This document shows, in pieces, positions 46,645 to 56,400 of a DNA stretch of 64,000 bases. Source of the DNA: an uncultured Hoeflea sp. (lineage in GTDB: Bacteria; Pseudomonadota; Alphaproteobacteria; Rhizobiales; Rhizobiaceae); the NCBI RefSeq assembly GCF_947501405.1, contig NZ_CANMVK010000001.1:1674001-1738000 (forward strand). The letters run 5' to 3'. The notes beneath the pieces are model-generated. The model was not told the origin of the DNA. It ran no database searches and was given only the letters and a program-made list of their open reading frames with translations. How positions within the stretch are numbered: the stretch's first letter is position 1; each line of letters begins with the position of its first letter. Both the position numbers and the translations under genes were made by a program.

Positions 46645-48018
46645 TCAGGCGGCCTCGCCGACCACCCGGTTTCGGCCGGCGTGCTTGGCCTGGTAGAGCG
46701 CCTGGTCGGCCCGGCGGAGCAGCGACGCGGCGTCTTCGCCCGCAGTCTCGAGCGTCGCCACGCCCACCGATGTGGTCACCGCCGCCTGGGCGCCGGTAGC
46801 CGATAATGCGAAAGGACATGCGGCAATCGCATCACGCAGCCGCTCGGCGATCTGTGCTGCCACCCCTTGGGTGGTGTCGGGCATGACGACGACGAATTCT
46901 TCGCCGCCATAGCGGCAGGCAAAATCAGCGCCGCGCACCGCGCCGCGCAAGCGACGGGCAAATTCGCGCAACACATCATCCCCGCCTTCATGGCCGTGCC
47001 GGTCGTTGATCGCCTTGAAGTGATCGATATCGGTTATCAGCACCGACAGTGGCCGGTCGCGGCGGTGGGAGCGGTCGACAAGCGTTGCCAGATGGGTGTC
47101 GAGATAGCGGCGGTTGTTGAGCCCGGTCAGCGCATCGGTAACCGCCATTTCGACGGATTGCGTGAGGCTCGCGCGCAGCCGGTCGGTGTAGCGTTTGCGG
47201 CGGATCTGAGTGATGCTGCGGGCCACAAGCTCATTGGGATCGAGCGGGCGCAGCAGATAATCATTGACGCCCAGATCCAACGCCCGGATCACCAGATCGT
47301 CCTCGCCCTGCTCGGCCACAACCAGCATTGGAATGAAGCGAGTGCGTTCGAGTGAGCGCAATTGCGAGCACAGCCGCAACGGGTCGTAGTCCTCAAGCGC
47401 CGAGGACACGATCACCAGCTCATAGGGTTTTTCCGCCGCTTCAAACAGGGCTGCCTGCGGATCGCCAATGGCGGTGATTTCGGCAATGCCCTTGAGCGCC
47501 CGGGCCATGCGATCCTGGGTGTTGGCGCGGCCTTCGACCAGCAGCACCAGCCCCGGTTCGTCAAGCTGGCCCTGATGCGGGGAGAGCAGGCCTTCGATGC
47601 CGGTGGACCGGGCGGTCTCGGCGCGCAGCCTTAACTCATCGCTGAGCGCCTTGAAGCGAATCAGGCTTTTTACCCGCGTCATCAACTGCAAATCGTTGAC
47701 CGGCTTGGTGAGAAAATCATCGGCGCCGGCCTTGAGCCCGCGAACCCGGTCGGCGGGCTGATCGAGTGCTGTGACCATCACCACCGGAATATGGGCTGTA
47801 CGCGGGTTCTGCTTGAGCCGCTCACAAACCTCGAAACCGTCGATGCCCGGCATCATGATGTCGAGCAGGATCAGGTCGACCTGGGTCTGGTCGCAAATTG
47901 ACAGTGCCGTCATTCCGTCATGGGCGGTCAGTACTTCGAAATACTCGGCCATAAGGCGCGCTTCGAGAAGCTTCACATTGGCCGGGATGTCATCAACCAC
48001 CAGGATTCGCGCAGTCAT
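46645..48018 (-). CDS. pleD: PleD-type response regulator/diguanylate cyclase
   Basis: 457 residues with two receiver domains and a GGDEF domain. The first receiver (about 1-120) has ILVVDD, the phospho-Asp in LILLDIMMPG and the Lys in DDFLTKPVN. The second receiver (about 150-270) is degenerate. The cyclase domain begins DALTGLNNRRYLDTHLA and has an intact GGEEF active site and the N-terminal metal site of ITDIDHFKAINDRHG. In the RxxD position upstream of GGEEF it reads RGADFACR. It makes cyclic di-GMP at the cell pole in cell-cycle control. It is 15 bp downstream of divK, the Caulobacter arrangement. Confidence 0.96.
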   Translation of the reverse strand: MTARILVVDDIPANVKLLEARLMAEYFEVLTAHDGMTALSICDQTQVDLILLDIMMPGIDGFEVCERLKQNPRTAHIPVVMVTALDQPADRVRGLKAGADDFLTKPVNDLQLMTRVKSLIRFKALSDELRLRAETARSTGIEGLLSPHQGQLDEPGLVLLVEGRANTQDRMARALKGIAEITAIGDPQAALFEAAEKPYELVIVSSALEDYDPLRLCSQLRSLERTRFIPMLVVAEQGEDDLVIRALDLGVNDYLLRPLDPNELVARSITQIRRKRYTDRLRASLTQSVEMAVTDALTGLNNRRYLDTHLATLVDRSHRRDRPLSVLITDIDHFKAINDRHGHEGGDDVLREFARRLRGAVRGADFACRYGGEEFVVVMPDTTQGVAAQIAERLRDAIAACPFALSATGAQAAVTTSVGVATLETAGEDAASLLRRADQALYQAKHAGRNRVVGEAA

Positions 48019-48033
48019 GTGAAGTCTCCGCGC

Positions 48034-48405
48034 TTACGCATCACCAAGATAGGTCTTGATGGTTTCGATGAATTTGGGCACCGAGATCGGTTTTGAAATA
48101 TAGGCCTCGCACCCACCCTGCCGAATGCGTTCCTCATCACCCTTCATGGCGAAGGCGGTGACTGCGATCACCGGAATGGTGTGCAGATCGTCGTCCTGCT
48201 TGAGCCATTTGGTGACTTCGAGGCCGGAAACCTCCGGCAATTGAATGTCCATCAGGATGAGATCGGGACGGTGCTGACGGGCGAGATCCATCGCCTCCAT
48301 ACCATTGCGGGTCTGGATGGTTTTGTAGCCTGACGCCTCGATCAGGTCCCGGAAGAGTTTCATGTTGAGTTCATTGTCCTCAACAATCATCACCTGCTTT
48401 GTCAT
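48034..48405 (-). CDS. divK: Single-domain response regulator DivK
   Basis: 123 residues from the ATG at 48405; nothing beyond one receiver domain. [22 protein letters not shown] (acidic pocket), phospho-Asp in [15 protein letters not shown] (about 53), Thr in [14 protein letters not shown] and Lys in [12 protein letters not shown]. It controls the DivJ/PleC-CckA-CtrA cell-cycle network in alphaproteobacteria. It has ATG 48405 rather than the upstream 48486 because [12 protein letters not shown] is the family N-terminus. pleD follows 15 bp later. Confidence 0.96.
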   Translation of the reverse strand: MTKQVMIVEDNELNMKLFRDLIEASGYKTIQTRNGMEAMDLARQHRPDLILMDIQLPEVSGLEVTKWLKQDDDLHTIPVIAVTAFAMKGDEERIRQGGCEAYISKPISVPKFIETIKTYLGDA

Positions 48406-48623
48406 ATCCGTTCCCGTTCCCCGCTCCGCGCCGTAGCCGGCCCGCCGGTTGCCAGCTTCATCGGCCGGCATATCGCCAAATCGCATCTGCGGCGCCCGCC
48501 GCGGCCACTCATATCCATCCGGACAATGATCCTCATTGCGCCAAGCTTAGTTCCATTAGGTTGAAAAAGTGGTAATCGGTCCATTCGAATGCAGACTAGG
48601 CCGGACCGAAAGGACAACAGCCA

Positions 48624-48890
48624 ATGGCGGATGCGGAAGACACGGCGATTGCAGCACTTGCCTGGCTGGCCGGCCAACCGGAACTGATGGGCCGGTTTCT
48701 GGCGCTCACCGGCCTTGAGGCCTCCAATCTGCGTGAGGCGGCGCGTGAACCCGGTTTTCTCGCCGGTGTGCTGGGTTTTTTGATGAATCACGAGCCGACG
48801 CTGATGGATTTCTGCGCGGCGACCGACACCAGACCCGAAACCGTGGCCCGCGCCTTCCGGGCGCTTGGCGGTGCGGACGGCGCGGAATGA
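48624..48890 (+). CDS. DUF3572 family protein
   Basis: 88 residues, all-helical: DTAIAALAWLAGQPELMGRFLALTG, then LREAAREPGFLAGVLGFLMNHEPTLMDFCAAT. It matches the alphaproteobacterial DUF3572 family over its length; function unknown. Its stop overlaps the ATG of the next gene (ATGA at 48887), suggesting coupled translation. It is divergent from divK, as in other rhizobia. Confidence 0.88.
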   Translation: MADAEDTAIAALAWLAGQPELMGRFLALTGLEASNLREAAREPGFLAGVLGFLMNHEPTLMDFCAATDTRPETVARAFRALGGADGAE

Positions 48891-49543
48891 TGCGCATTCC
48901 CGACGCCGAACATGACGATCTTCACCTTGGCGACCGGGCGCTGATCGTTTGCGACATCGACGAGGTTGTGCTGGAATTCGTCGCACCGTTTCAGGCCTAT
49001 CTCATCCACAACGGCTATGAATTGCGGCCGCGCTCGTTCCGGCTGACGGGCAATGTGTTTGCGCTGGAAGACGGCAGCGAAACCGCCCAGGCCGAGGTGG
49101 ACCGGCTGCTCGAGGCGTTTTTTGCCGAACAGGATGGCTGGCAGACGCCGGTGGAGGCCGCCGCCGACAGTCTGGCGCGGCTGGCAGACCGGGCGGATGT
49201 GGTGTTTCTCACCGCCATGCCGCCCAGGCACCGCGCCATCCGCAGGGAGCTTTTGAGCCGCCACGGCTTCGATTACCCGATGATCGCCACGGAAGCCGCC
49301 AAAGGACCGGCGGTGCGGGCGCTGCATGGCGAGCGCAAGCATCCGCTGGCCTTCATCGACGACATCTTCATCAATCTGCATTCGGTGCGGGCGCATGTGT
49401 CCCAGACGCTTTTGATCAATCTGATGGCCAATGAGAGTTTCCGGGCACTGGCGCCGCATCCGGGAGAAGGTGTGGAGATCGCTACCGGCTGGGCCCATGC
49501 CGAAACGCTGATCAGCGCGCATCTCGACCGGCCCGCCGCCTGA
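48887..49543 (+). CDS. HAD-like hydrolase of unknown substrate
   Basis: 218 residues. ALIVCDIDEVVLEF near the N-terminus is a HAD motif I (DxD) and VVFLTAMPPRHRAIRREL carries the motif II Thr; AKGPAVRALHG and PLAFIDDIFINLHSV resemble motifs III and IV. It has a long insertion between motifs I and II. This suggests a phosphatase-type HAD fold, though overall family identity is not certain. It overlaps DUF3572 by four bases and so is part of the same operon. Confidence 0.7.
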   Translation: MMRIPDAEHDDLHLGDRALIVCDIDEVVLEFVAPFQAYLIHNGYELRPRSFRLTGNVFALEDGSETAQAEVDRLLEAFFAEQDGWQTPVEAAADSLARLADRADVVFLTAMPPRHRAIRRELLSRHGFDYPMIATEAAKGPAVRALHGERKHPLAFIDDIFINLHSVRAHVSQTLLINLMANESFRALAPHPGEGVEIATGWAHAETLISAHLDRPAA

Positions 49544-49587
49544 CCCCAGTAATCGTGGCCAATTCCTTCGTGACCGGCGAACGCAGC

Positions 49588-50166
49588 TCACGCGAGCACC
49601 TTGCGCATCAACGGGCGCCCAGGTTTGCGCTCGGCGACGGTCTCGAACCCGGCCTTTTCAAAGACGGCCTTGGATCCCACATACAGGCTCGGCGATTTTG
49701 AGTGTTTGGCCTGCTCCATCGGACAGGCTTCGAGGATGCGCGCGCCATAGCAAGCGGCATGATCAACGGCCGCATCCAGCAATGCGCTGCTGTGCCCCTC
49801 ACCGCGCCGGCTTGCGGTGATGAAAAAACACGACACCGCCCACAGGCCAGCATCATCCGGATCATCGCCATCCAGCGGGCGCGAGACGGTGCGGCTCGTG
49901 TTCCAACGCGGCACATGGGCGCGCGGCGTGACTTGCACCCAGCCAATCGGCTGCTGGTTGTCAAATGCGATCAGCCCTGGCGGCAGCGGCGCAGCTGTGG
50001 CCGCCTTGAGCAATTCTTCCCTGTCGTCCCGGCTCATTGCCAGCCGTTGTTTGGGCGCCAGCCGGAAGTAGCTGCACCAGCAGCCGTAACAGGCGCCCTG
50101 CGGCCCGAACAATGCCTTCAGCGCCGGCCAGAGATCGTGGGTTGCGGGACGGATATCAAGGCTCAC
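49588..50166 (-). CDS. GNAT-like N-acetyltransferase
   Basis: 192 residues from a GTG at 50166 (GTG AGC CTT, with GGAG six to seven bases upstream); no good ATG exists near the domain start. DIRPATHDLWPALKALFG, then a cysteine-rich motif CYGCWCSYFRLAPKQRL typical of a GNAT subgroup with YjdJ-like N-terminus, LIAFDNQQPIGWVQVTPRA, SCFFITASRRGEGHSSALLDAAVDHA (acetyl-CoA loop) and ALFEKAGFETVAERKPGRP-like end. Substrate unknown. It is divergent from dinB and shares the region with a LexA box. Confidence 0.8.
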   Translation of the reverse strand: MSLDIRPATHDLWPALKALFGPQGACYGCWCSYFRLAPKQRLAMSRDDREELLKAATAAPLPPGLIAFDNQQPIGWVQVTPRAHVPRWNTSRTVSRPLDGDDPDDAGLWAVSCFFITASRRGEGHSSALLDAAVDHAACYGARILEACPMEQAKHSKSPSLYVGSKAVFEKAGFETVAERKPGRPLMRKVLA

Positions 50167-50197
50167 GGCTCCGGGGCTCCTGACGTGCGGGGCGGAC

Positions 50198-50226
50198 TTG
50201 TGAGTCGGAAGATTATTGCGTAATCT
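50198..50226 (+). promoter_or_regulatory. Candidate promoter of dinB
   Basis: TTGTGA (50198-50203) and TAATCT (50221-50226) are 17 bp apart and lie directly upstream of the LexA box. The match to sigma-70 boxes is moderate (4/6 and 3/6). Confidence 0.35.
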
Positions 50227-50232
50227 GCGAAT

Positions 50233-50247
50233 GTTCAACCTTTGTTC
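50233..50247 (+). promoter_or_regulatory. LexA (SOS) box upstream of dinB
   Basis: GTTC-AACCTTT-GTTC is a perfect alphaproteobacterial SOS box (GTTC-N7-GTTC). It ends 17 bp before the dinB ATG at 50265. LexA bound here would repress dinB until DNA damage. The divergent GNAT gene may also be affected. Confidence 0.88.
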
Positions 50248-50264
50248 TTGTTTTCGCCGAGCCG

Positions 50265-51575
50265 ATGACCCAAGCGCCGCCCCCAGATCCGGTTTCCGGG
50301 TTTTGCCGTGATTGCCTGACTCCTGCCGGATCCGGGTGCCGCTGTGCAAGCTGCGGCAGCCCACGCATTATCCGTCATGCCGAAATCGATGAGCTCACGC
50401 TGGCGCATGTGGATTGCGACGCGTTCTACGCCACCGTGGAAAAGCGCGACAATCCGGATCTGGCCGACAAGCCGGTGATCATTGGCGGCGGCAAACGCGG
50501 CGTGGTCTCCACATGTTGCTATATCGCGCGCGTTCACGGAGTGCGCTCGGCGATGCCGATGTTCAAGGCGCTTGACGCCTGCCCGGATGCGGTGGTGATC
50601 AAGCCCGACATGGAGAAATATGTGCGAGTCGGCCGCCAGGTGCGGCAAATGATGGAGGAGCTCACACCACTGGTGCAGCCTATTTCCATCGACGAGGCTT
50701 TTCTGGATCTCGCCGGCACCGAACGGCTGCACAAGGACACACCGGCGCGGACGCTGGCGCGGTTTGCAGCCCGGGTGGAGGCCGAAATCGGCATTACCGT
50801 TTCGGTGGGGCTTTCCTATTGCAAGTTCCTGGCCAAGGTCGCCTCTGATCTCGACAAGCCGCGCGGCTTTTCGGTGATCGGCAAGCACGAGGCGCTGGAT
50901 TTCCTGCGGCCGCGACCGGTGACGCTGATCTGGGGCGTGGGCAAAGCCTTTGCCGCCTCGCTCGAGCGCGACGGGATCCGCACCATCGGCCAATTGCAGA
51001 CCATGGATCTTGAGGCGCTGATGCGCCGCTATGGGGTGATGGGCAAACGTCTCCATCATCTGGCGCGCGGCGAGGATGACCGCACGGTTCACCCCAATGA
51101 AGGCGCCAAGAGCGTGTCGACCGAAACCACGTTCAACACCGATCTTTCAAAGGCAGAGGAGCTTGTTCCGATTCTCAGGCGGTTGTCGGAAAAGGTTTCG
51201 GCGCGGCTCAAGGCATCGGACATTGCCGGGCAAACAGTGGTGCTCAAGCTCAAGACCGCCGAGTTCAAGAGCCGTACCCGCAATTTCAAACTGGAGGACC
51301 CGACGGTGCTGGCCGACCGGATCTTCCGCACCGGGCTGCATCTGCTGGACAAGGAGCTTGGCGGAGACCGGTTCCGGCTGATCGGCATCGGGGTCAGCGA
51401 CCTCACGGACGCCTCGCGCGCCGATCCGCCCGATCTGGTTGATCCTGCCGCCGCCCGGCGCGCTGTGGCGGAAAGCGCAATTGACGAGGTGCGCCAGAAA
51501 TTCGGACGCGACATCGTCGAGACCGGATACACCTTCGGCACCTCCCGCAAGATGAAGCAGGCGGATCAGGATTGA
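50265..51575 (+). CDS. dinB: DNA polymerase IV (DinB) with N-terminal zinc finger
   Basis: Y-family translesion polymerase, 436 residues (E. coli 351). The extra N-terminus holds [20 protein letters not shown], six cysteines in CxxC/CxC-like spacing, a likely zinc module. The catalytic palm has [17 protein letters not shown] (Asp 1), [20 protein letters not shown] and [14 protein letters not shown] (Asp-Glu 2). The little finger follows with TIGQLQTMD and [10 protein letters not shown]; there is no clear QLxLF clamp motif at the very end, but [12 protein letters not shown] closes the protein. A perfect LexA box precedes it. Weak ribosome site. Confidence 0.95.
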   Translation: MTQAPPPDPVSGFCRDCLTPAGSGCRCASCGSPRIIRHAEIDELTLAHVDCDAFYATVEKRDNPDLADKPVIIGGGKRGVVSTCCYIARVHGVRSAMPMFKALDACPDAVVIKPDMEKYVRVGRQVRQMMEELTPLVQPISIDEAFLDLAGTERLHKDTPARTLARFAARVEAEIGITVSVGLSYCKFLAKVASDLDKPRGFSVIGKHEALDFLRPRPVTLIWGVGKAFAASLERDGIRTIGQLQTMDLEALMRRYGVMGKRLHHLARGEDDRTVHPNEGAKSVSTETTFNTDLSKAEELVPILRRLSEKVSARLKASDIAGQTVVLKLKTAEFKSRTRNFKLEDPTVLADRIFRTGLHLLDKELGGDRFRLIGIGVSDLTDASRADPPDLVDPAAARRAVAESAIDEVRQKFGRDIVETGYTFGTSRKMKQADQD

Positions 51576-52115
51576 GGGTTTGGCCTGATTGTTCATTCAA
51601 ATCAGGCATCTGCTCTAACTCTTTCATGCGCATTTTGATCTGGTTGGGCGACCTGTATTGCGACGACCGGCGAGCCTTTCGGAGTGGCATGGAGTGTTGC
51701 GCGCCTTGTTCCGTGAAGCCTGCAGCGAAGTCGCTGGAAATGACACTGGCGCGACATTCCGGCGCCAAAGCGCGCCCCTGCATCGCACGGTCATGAACCA
51801 CTGCTGGCGACCGGACGATGGCGCCCGGTCCGCAATCATTGCGCCATATGGCTGAATATTGGGCATTTTCTCACATTGGCTGTATTGCGTTGTTCGCCAT
51901 GCCTACTGTTTCCGCGCGATAACGCGCCGCGGATTGGAGAATTTTCAGCTTCTGCTCAACTCGAGGGATCGGGACCCTCACCTGCTGCTGCGCGAGAACA
52001 TCCAAAACACCGCAAATCCCGTCTTCTTTGAAACACCACCCGATAGCCGAACGGTCAACAATCAGATTGTGATCTTCGATTGCCGGCAGCGCTTTGAGGC
52101 TACAAGCTCCCCCTT
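51576..52115. other. Gene-poor interval with possible protein scraps
   Basis: 540 bp. A hairpin GCCTGATT/AATCAGGC (51583-51607) without a T run lies right after dinB. Around 51930-52105 one plus-strand frame reads like a piece of a real protein (LENFQLLLNSRDRDPHLLL, TPPDSRTVNNQIVIF) but has no start or stop to fit, so it is probably a gene remnant. Otherwise nothing recognisable. Confidence 0.35.
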
Positions 52116-52768
52116 GTGGCGCAGAGTTTCGCTAACGCGTCTTCCAACGTCGCTCTCATCAAACCTGACAAACCCAAACGACAAAAGTTCAAGCGGTATC
52201 CAATTGGCTATTTCCATATCGATATTGCCGGGGTTAGGACCTGGGAAGGCAAACTCTATCTCTTTGTGGCTATTGACCGAACCAGCAAGTCGCCGTGGCG
52301 CAGTTGGCCGGGAAAGCCAATCGTAAGACAGCCTGGGAGTTCCTGGAACATCTACTACAGGCGGTGCCCTGCAAGATCCGCACGATCCTGACGGACAACG
52401 GCATCCAGTTCGCCAAGCAGCCACGCAATCGTGACAGCGTGACATTCCGCAAGATGCGTTTTGACCTGATCTGCGAGGCCAAAGCCATCGAACACCGGCT
52501 GACCAAACCAAATCATCCGTGGACCAACGGCCAGGTCGAAAGGATGAACCGTACGATCAAGGACGCAACGGTCAAGCGCTACCGCTACGAAAGCCACGAT
52601 CAGCCTCGAAGCCACCTCGCAGATTTCCTGGATGCTTACAACTTCGCACGAAGACTGAAGACACTCAGCGGCCTCACGCCTTACGAATACATCCGCAAAA
52701 TCTGGACATCGGAGCCAGATCGATTCATCCTAAACACAATCCACCAGATGCCGGGACTAAACAGCTAG
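52116..52768 (+). pseudogene. IS481-type transposase remnant
   Basis: Degenerate integrase-core transposase. The first part (frame of 52116) reads KPKRQKFKRYPIGYFHIDIAG and LYLFVAIDRTSK, with the first catalytic Asp in FHIDIAG. At about 52291 the frame is lost, apparently by deletion of one T in AAGTTCGCC. The second part (52295-52768) carries IRTILTDNGIQFAKQPRN (second Asp), NHPWTNGQVERMNRTIKDATVKR (Glu), and LKTLSGLTPYEYIRKIWTSEPDRF. The N-terminal helix-turn-helix half is missing, so the element is truncated on the left and frameshifted; not active. Confidence 0.85.
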
Positions 52769-52832
52769 GCAGGAAGCCAATCTTCCGGGATCAGCCGCCA
52801 GCACCGACTACATCAGTCGGACAGATGCAAAG

Positions 52833-53120
52833 TTGGTCTATGTGTCCCTTTACAGCTTGTCGGCCTACTCGGTATTGCATATCAACTCTTCTCATGCCGC
52901 GCTGACCGGACAGAGCTTCACTTATGATGGCCAAGCCAAACCCACGTCCGGCTCAACAATCCTGCCCAGCACGATCCAGCTTCTCAACACTTCGTGCAAC
53001 ACGGTGGCCTCGGGGTTTGCCAAAGATTTTATGGTCAACGGGCATGGCCAAGCCACCGTGATCACCAGCGCAGCCTCAGTTTTGAATAACGGATTGGGCA
53101 GCTTCCAGATTGCCAACTAA
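52833..53120 (+). pseudogene. C-terminal fragment of an unidentified protein
   Basis: The frame is open from at least 52791 through 53120 without a good start codon or ribosome site. It reads like a real protein end (YVSLYSLSAYSVLHINSS, GSTILPSTIQLLNTSC, DFMVNGHGQATVITSAAS, GLGSFQIAN) with a Ser/Thr/Gly-rich secreted-protein look. It lies right after the IS481-type remnant, so it is probably the surviving 3' part of a disrupted gene. No family recognised. 53121-53444 after it holds nothing I recognise. Confidence 0.35.
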
Positions 53121-53444
53121 ATGATGCTGGCCCTGCTTGGCGGCGCGCAGTTGGGCATGGCGCCCCCCAGCCAATCGATATCCGACTCTATACAGCATCA
53201 GATCAGAAAGCGCAGCGTACCCGCGGTCTCCGTTCACCCCCGCTGATGCTCGAATTCGCCGCAGGCAACGCGACCCAGACCGTCCATTTCGATGATTAAA
53301 ACAGCAGTTCGTGAATGGCGGCGTTGCATAGCTGACAGATTTGCTCCGGCCGCCATGGCTGATACGGGTAGCAACAAGTGATTGAGATGCCCGGAAAATG
53401 CGGCGGAAATGGCGTGACAAGGCTCTGTTGCGCGAGCCGGTCGG

Positions 53445-56400
53445 CTAAACCAGCTCCACATCCAGCACCCCGGGAGCCGCCTTCAGCGCAGAGGCGATCT
53501 GCGGGGAAATCTTGTAGCGGTCCGCCAGCGTGACTTCGATTTCGCGGCGTCCATCATCCTTGATCATGATGAACGACACCTGGCCGTCGCCACGGGTCTT
53601 GAGATGAGTGGTCAGCGACCCGAGCGGCTTGGCATCACGCAGATAGACCCTTAGCGCCGACTGGCCGCGGGCGGCGCGGTCCTCCAGCGAATCGGCGGTC
53701 TGAATGCGCAGGCCAATGCCTTCGGGTCGCTCTTCGGCGTTGACGGTGATGACAATCGATTTGCCCGGCTCGAGCAACTCGCGATATTGCGCCAGACTCT
53801 CAGAAAACAGCACCGCCTCATATTGGCCAGAGCTGTCGGAAAAAGCCACGATGCCCATCTTGTTTCCGGTGCGGGTCTTGCGTTCCTGCTTTGAGGTGAC
53901 GGTGCCCGCGAGCCGGCCCGCCGTTGCGCCGGCCTTGACGGCAATGGAAAAATCCGCCCAGGTTTGCACCCGCATTCTGTTGAGCAAATCCGAATAGGAA
54001 TCAAGCGGATGCGCGGAGAGATAAAAACCCAGAGCCTGGAATTCGCGATGCAGCTTGTCGGCCGGCAGCCAGGGCGTGGCCTGTGGCAGGTGGATGGCCT
54101 CAACCTCGTTGGCGCCGCCCGAGCCGAACATGTCGCTCTGGCCGCTGATGCGGTTTTCCTGGGCCCGCTGGGCATAGCCCAGTATCCGGTCTAAGCCCGC
54201 AACCAGGGTGGCCCGGTCATGGCCGAAACAATCGAACGCGCCGGCGGTGATCAGGCTTTCGATCACCCGCCGGTTGACCTGACGCGGATCGATCCTGAGG
54301 CAGAAATCTTCAAGCGACGCAAAGGGATTGTCGCTGCGCACCTCGACGATGTGCTCGACCGCCGCCTCGCCCACGCCCTTGATGGCGGCGAGCGCGTAAT
54401 AGATGCGGTTGTCCCCGGTTTCGAAATGCCTGAAGCTGGTCTGTACCGAAGGCGGCGCAACCTCGATGCCCAGGCGTTTGGCGTCCTGGCGAAAATCATT
54501 GAGCTTGTCGGTGTTCGACATGTCGAGCGTCATCGAGGCCGCCAGAAATTCGACCGGATAATGCGCCTTGAGATAGGCCGTCTGGTAGGACACGATTCCG
54601 TAGGCGGCGGCGTGCGACTTGTTGAAGCCGTAATTGGCGAATTTGGCCAGCAGATCGAAAATCATGTCGGCCTGCGGTTTGGAGACATCGCGCTCGACCG
54701 CGCCCTCGACAAAGCGGGCACGCTGCTTGTCCATCTCCTCCTTGATCTTTTTACCCATGGCGCGGCGCAACAGATCGGCCTCGCCTAGCGAATAGCCGGC
54801 CAGCACCTGGGCGATCTGCATCACCTGTTCCTGATAGACGATCACGCCTTGCGTCTCGGCCAGAAGATTGTCGATCTTGGGATGGATCGACGCCAGTTCC
54901 TCCTCGCCATGCTTGCGGGCATTGTAAACCGGGATATTCTCCATCGGACCGGGACGGTAGAGCGCCACCAGCGCGATAATGTCCTCAATCCGGTCGGGCC
55001 GCATTCCGATCAGCGCCTTGCGCATGCCCGCTGATTCCACCTGAAACACACCAACGGTTTCGCCGCGCGACAGCATTTCATAGGTGGGTTTGTCATCGAG
55101 CGGCAGGGCTTCGAGGTCGATGCTGACACCGCGCTTAGCCACGAAATCCACGGCTGTCTTAAGTACGGTCAGTGTTTTCAGACCCAGGAAGTCAAACTTG
55201 ACCAGACCCGCCTGCTCCACCCATTTCATATTGAACTGGGTAACCGGCATGTCCGAGCGCGGATCGCGATACATCGGCACCAGCTGCGACAATGGCCGGT
55301 CACCAATGACGATGCCGGCGGCATGGGTGGAGGCGTGGCGGTAGAGCCCTTCGAGTTTCTGTGCAATGTCGAGCAGCCGGCCGACGGCGGGCTCCTTCTC
55401 GGTTTCTTCCGCAAAGCGTGGCTCTTCCTCGATCGCTTTGTGGAGCGGCGTCGGATTGGCCGGATTGTTGGGCACCAGCTTGCAGATCCGGTCAACCAGA
55501 CCGTAGGGCATCTCAAGCACCCGGCCGACATCACGCAATGCAGCGCGGGCCTGCAGACTTCCGAAGGTGATAATCTGGGCTACCTGGTCACGGCCATATT
55601 TGTTCACAACGTAGCGGATCACCTCGTCGCGCCGATCCTGGCAGAAATCGATATCGAAGTCGGGCATCGAGATACGGGCAGGATTGAGAAAGCGCTCGAA
55701 CAGCAGCGAAAAACGCAAAGGATCGACATCGGTGATGGTCAACGCATAGGCCACCAGAGAACCTGCGCCGGAGCCGCGGCCCGGCCCGACCGGAATGCCC
55801 TGGTCCTTGGCCCATTTGATGAAGTCGGCCACGATGAGAAAGTAGCCGGGGAACTTCATTCCCTCGATAATGCCAAGCTCGGTTTCGAGGCGTTCGCGGT
55901 AATCATCGGCGCTAAAGCCTTCGGCCAGGCCAATGCGGCCCAAGCGGATCTCCAACCCCTCCTCCGACTGACGCCTAAGTTCGGCGGCTTCCGCGGCCAG
56001 GGCCGCCTGTGGATCATCCTCGCCGCCGCCGGTAAAGCGTGGCAGGATCGGCGCGCGCGTCTCAACAATCGCAGCACAGCGCCGGGCGATCTCGATTGTG
56101 CTGTCGAGCGCTTCGGGAAGATCTGAAAACAGCGCCGTCATCTCGGCGCGCGACTTCAAGCAGTGATCGACGCTCAGCCGAAGCCGGCGATCATCCGACA
56201 TCACCGCGTTGCAGGCCACAGCCATCAGGGCGTCATGGGCCTCGAAATCGTCGGGCGTGGGAAAGAATGCCTCATTGGAAGCCACCAGCGGAACCGCACT
56301 TTGATAAGCAAGCGCGATCATCCTGCTTTCATGCGCCCGGTCATAGCCCTCCTGGCGCTGCAGCTCGAGATAGAGCCGGTCGCCAAACACCGATTTGAGC

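Noticed and set aside
53400-53430. GGCTCTGTTGCG-like sequence resembling an IS6-family end
   Set aside because: Too short, no partner repeat and no transposase nearby.
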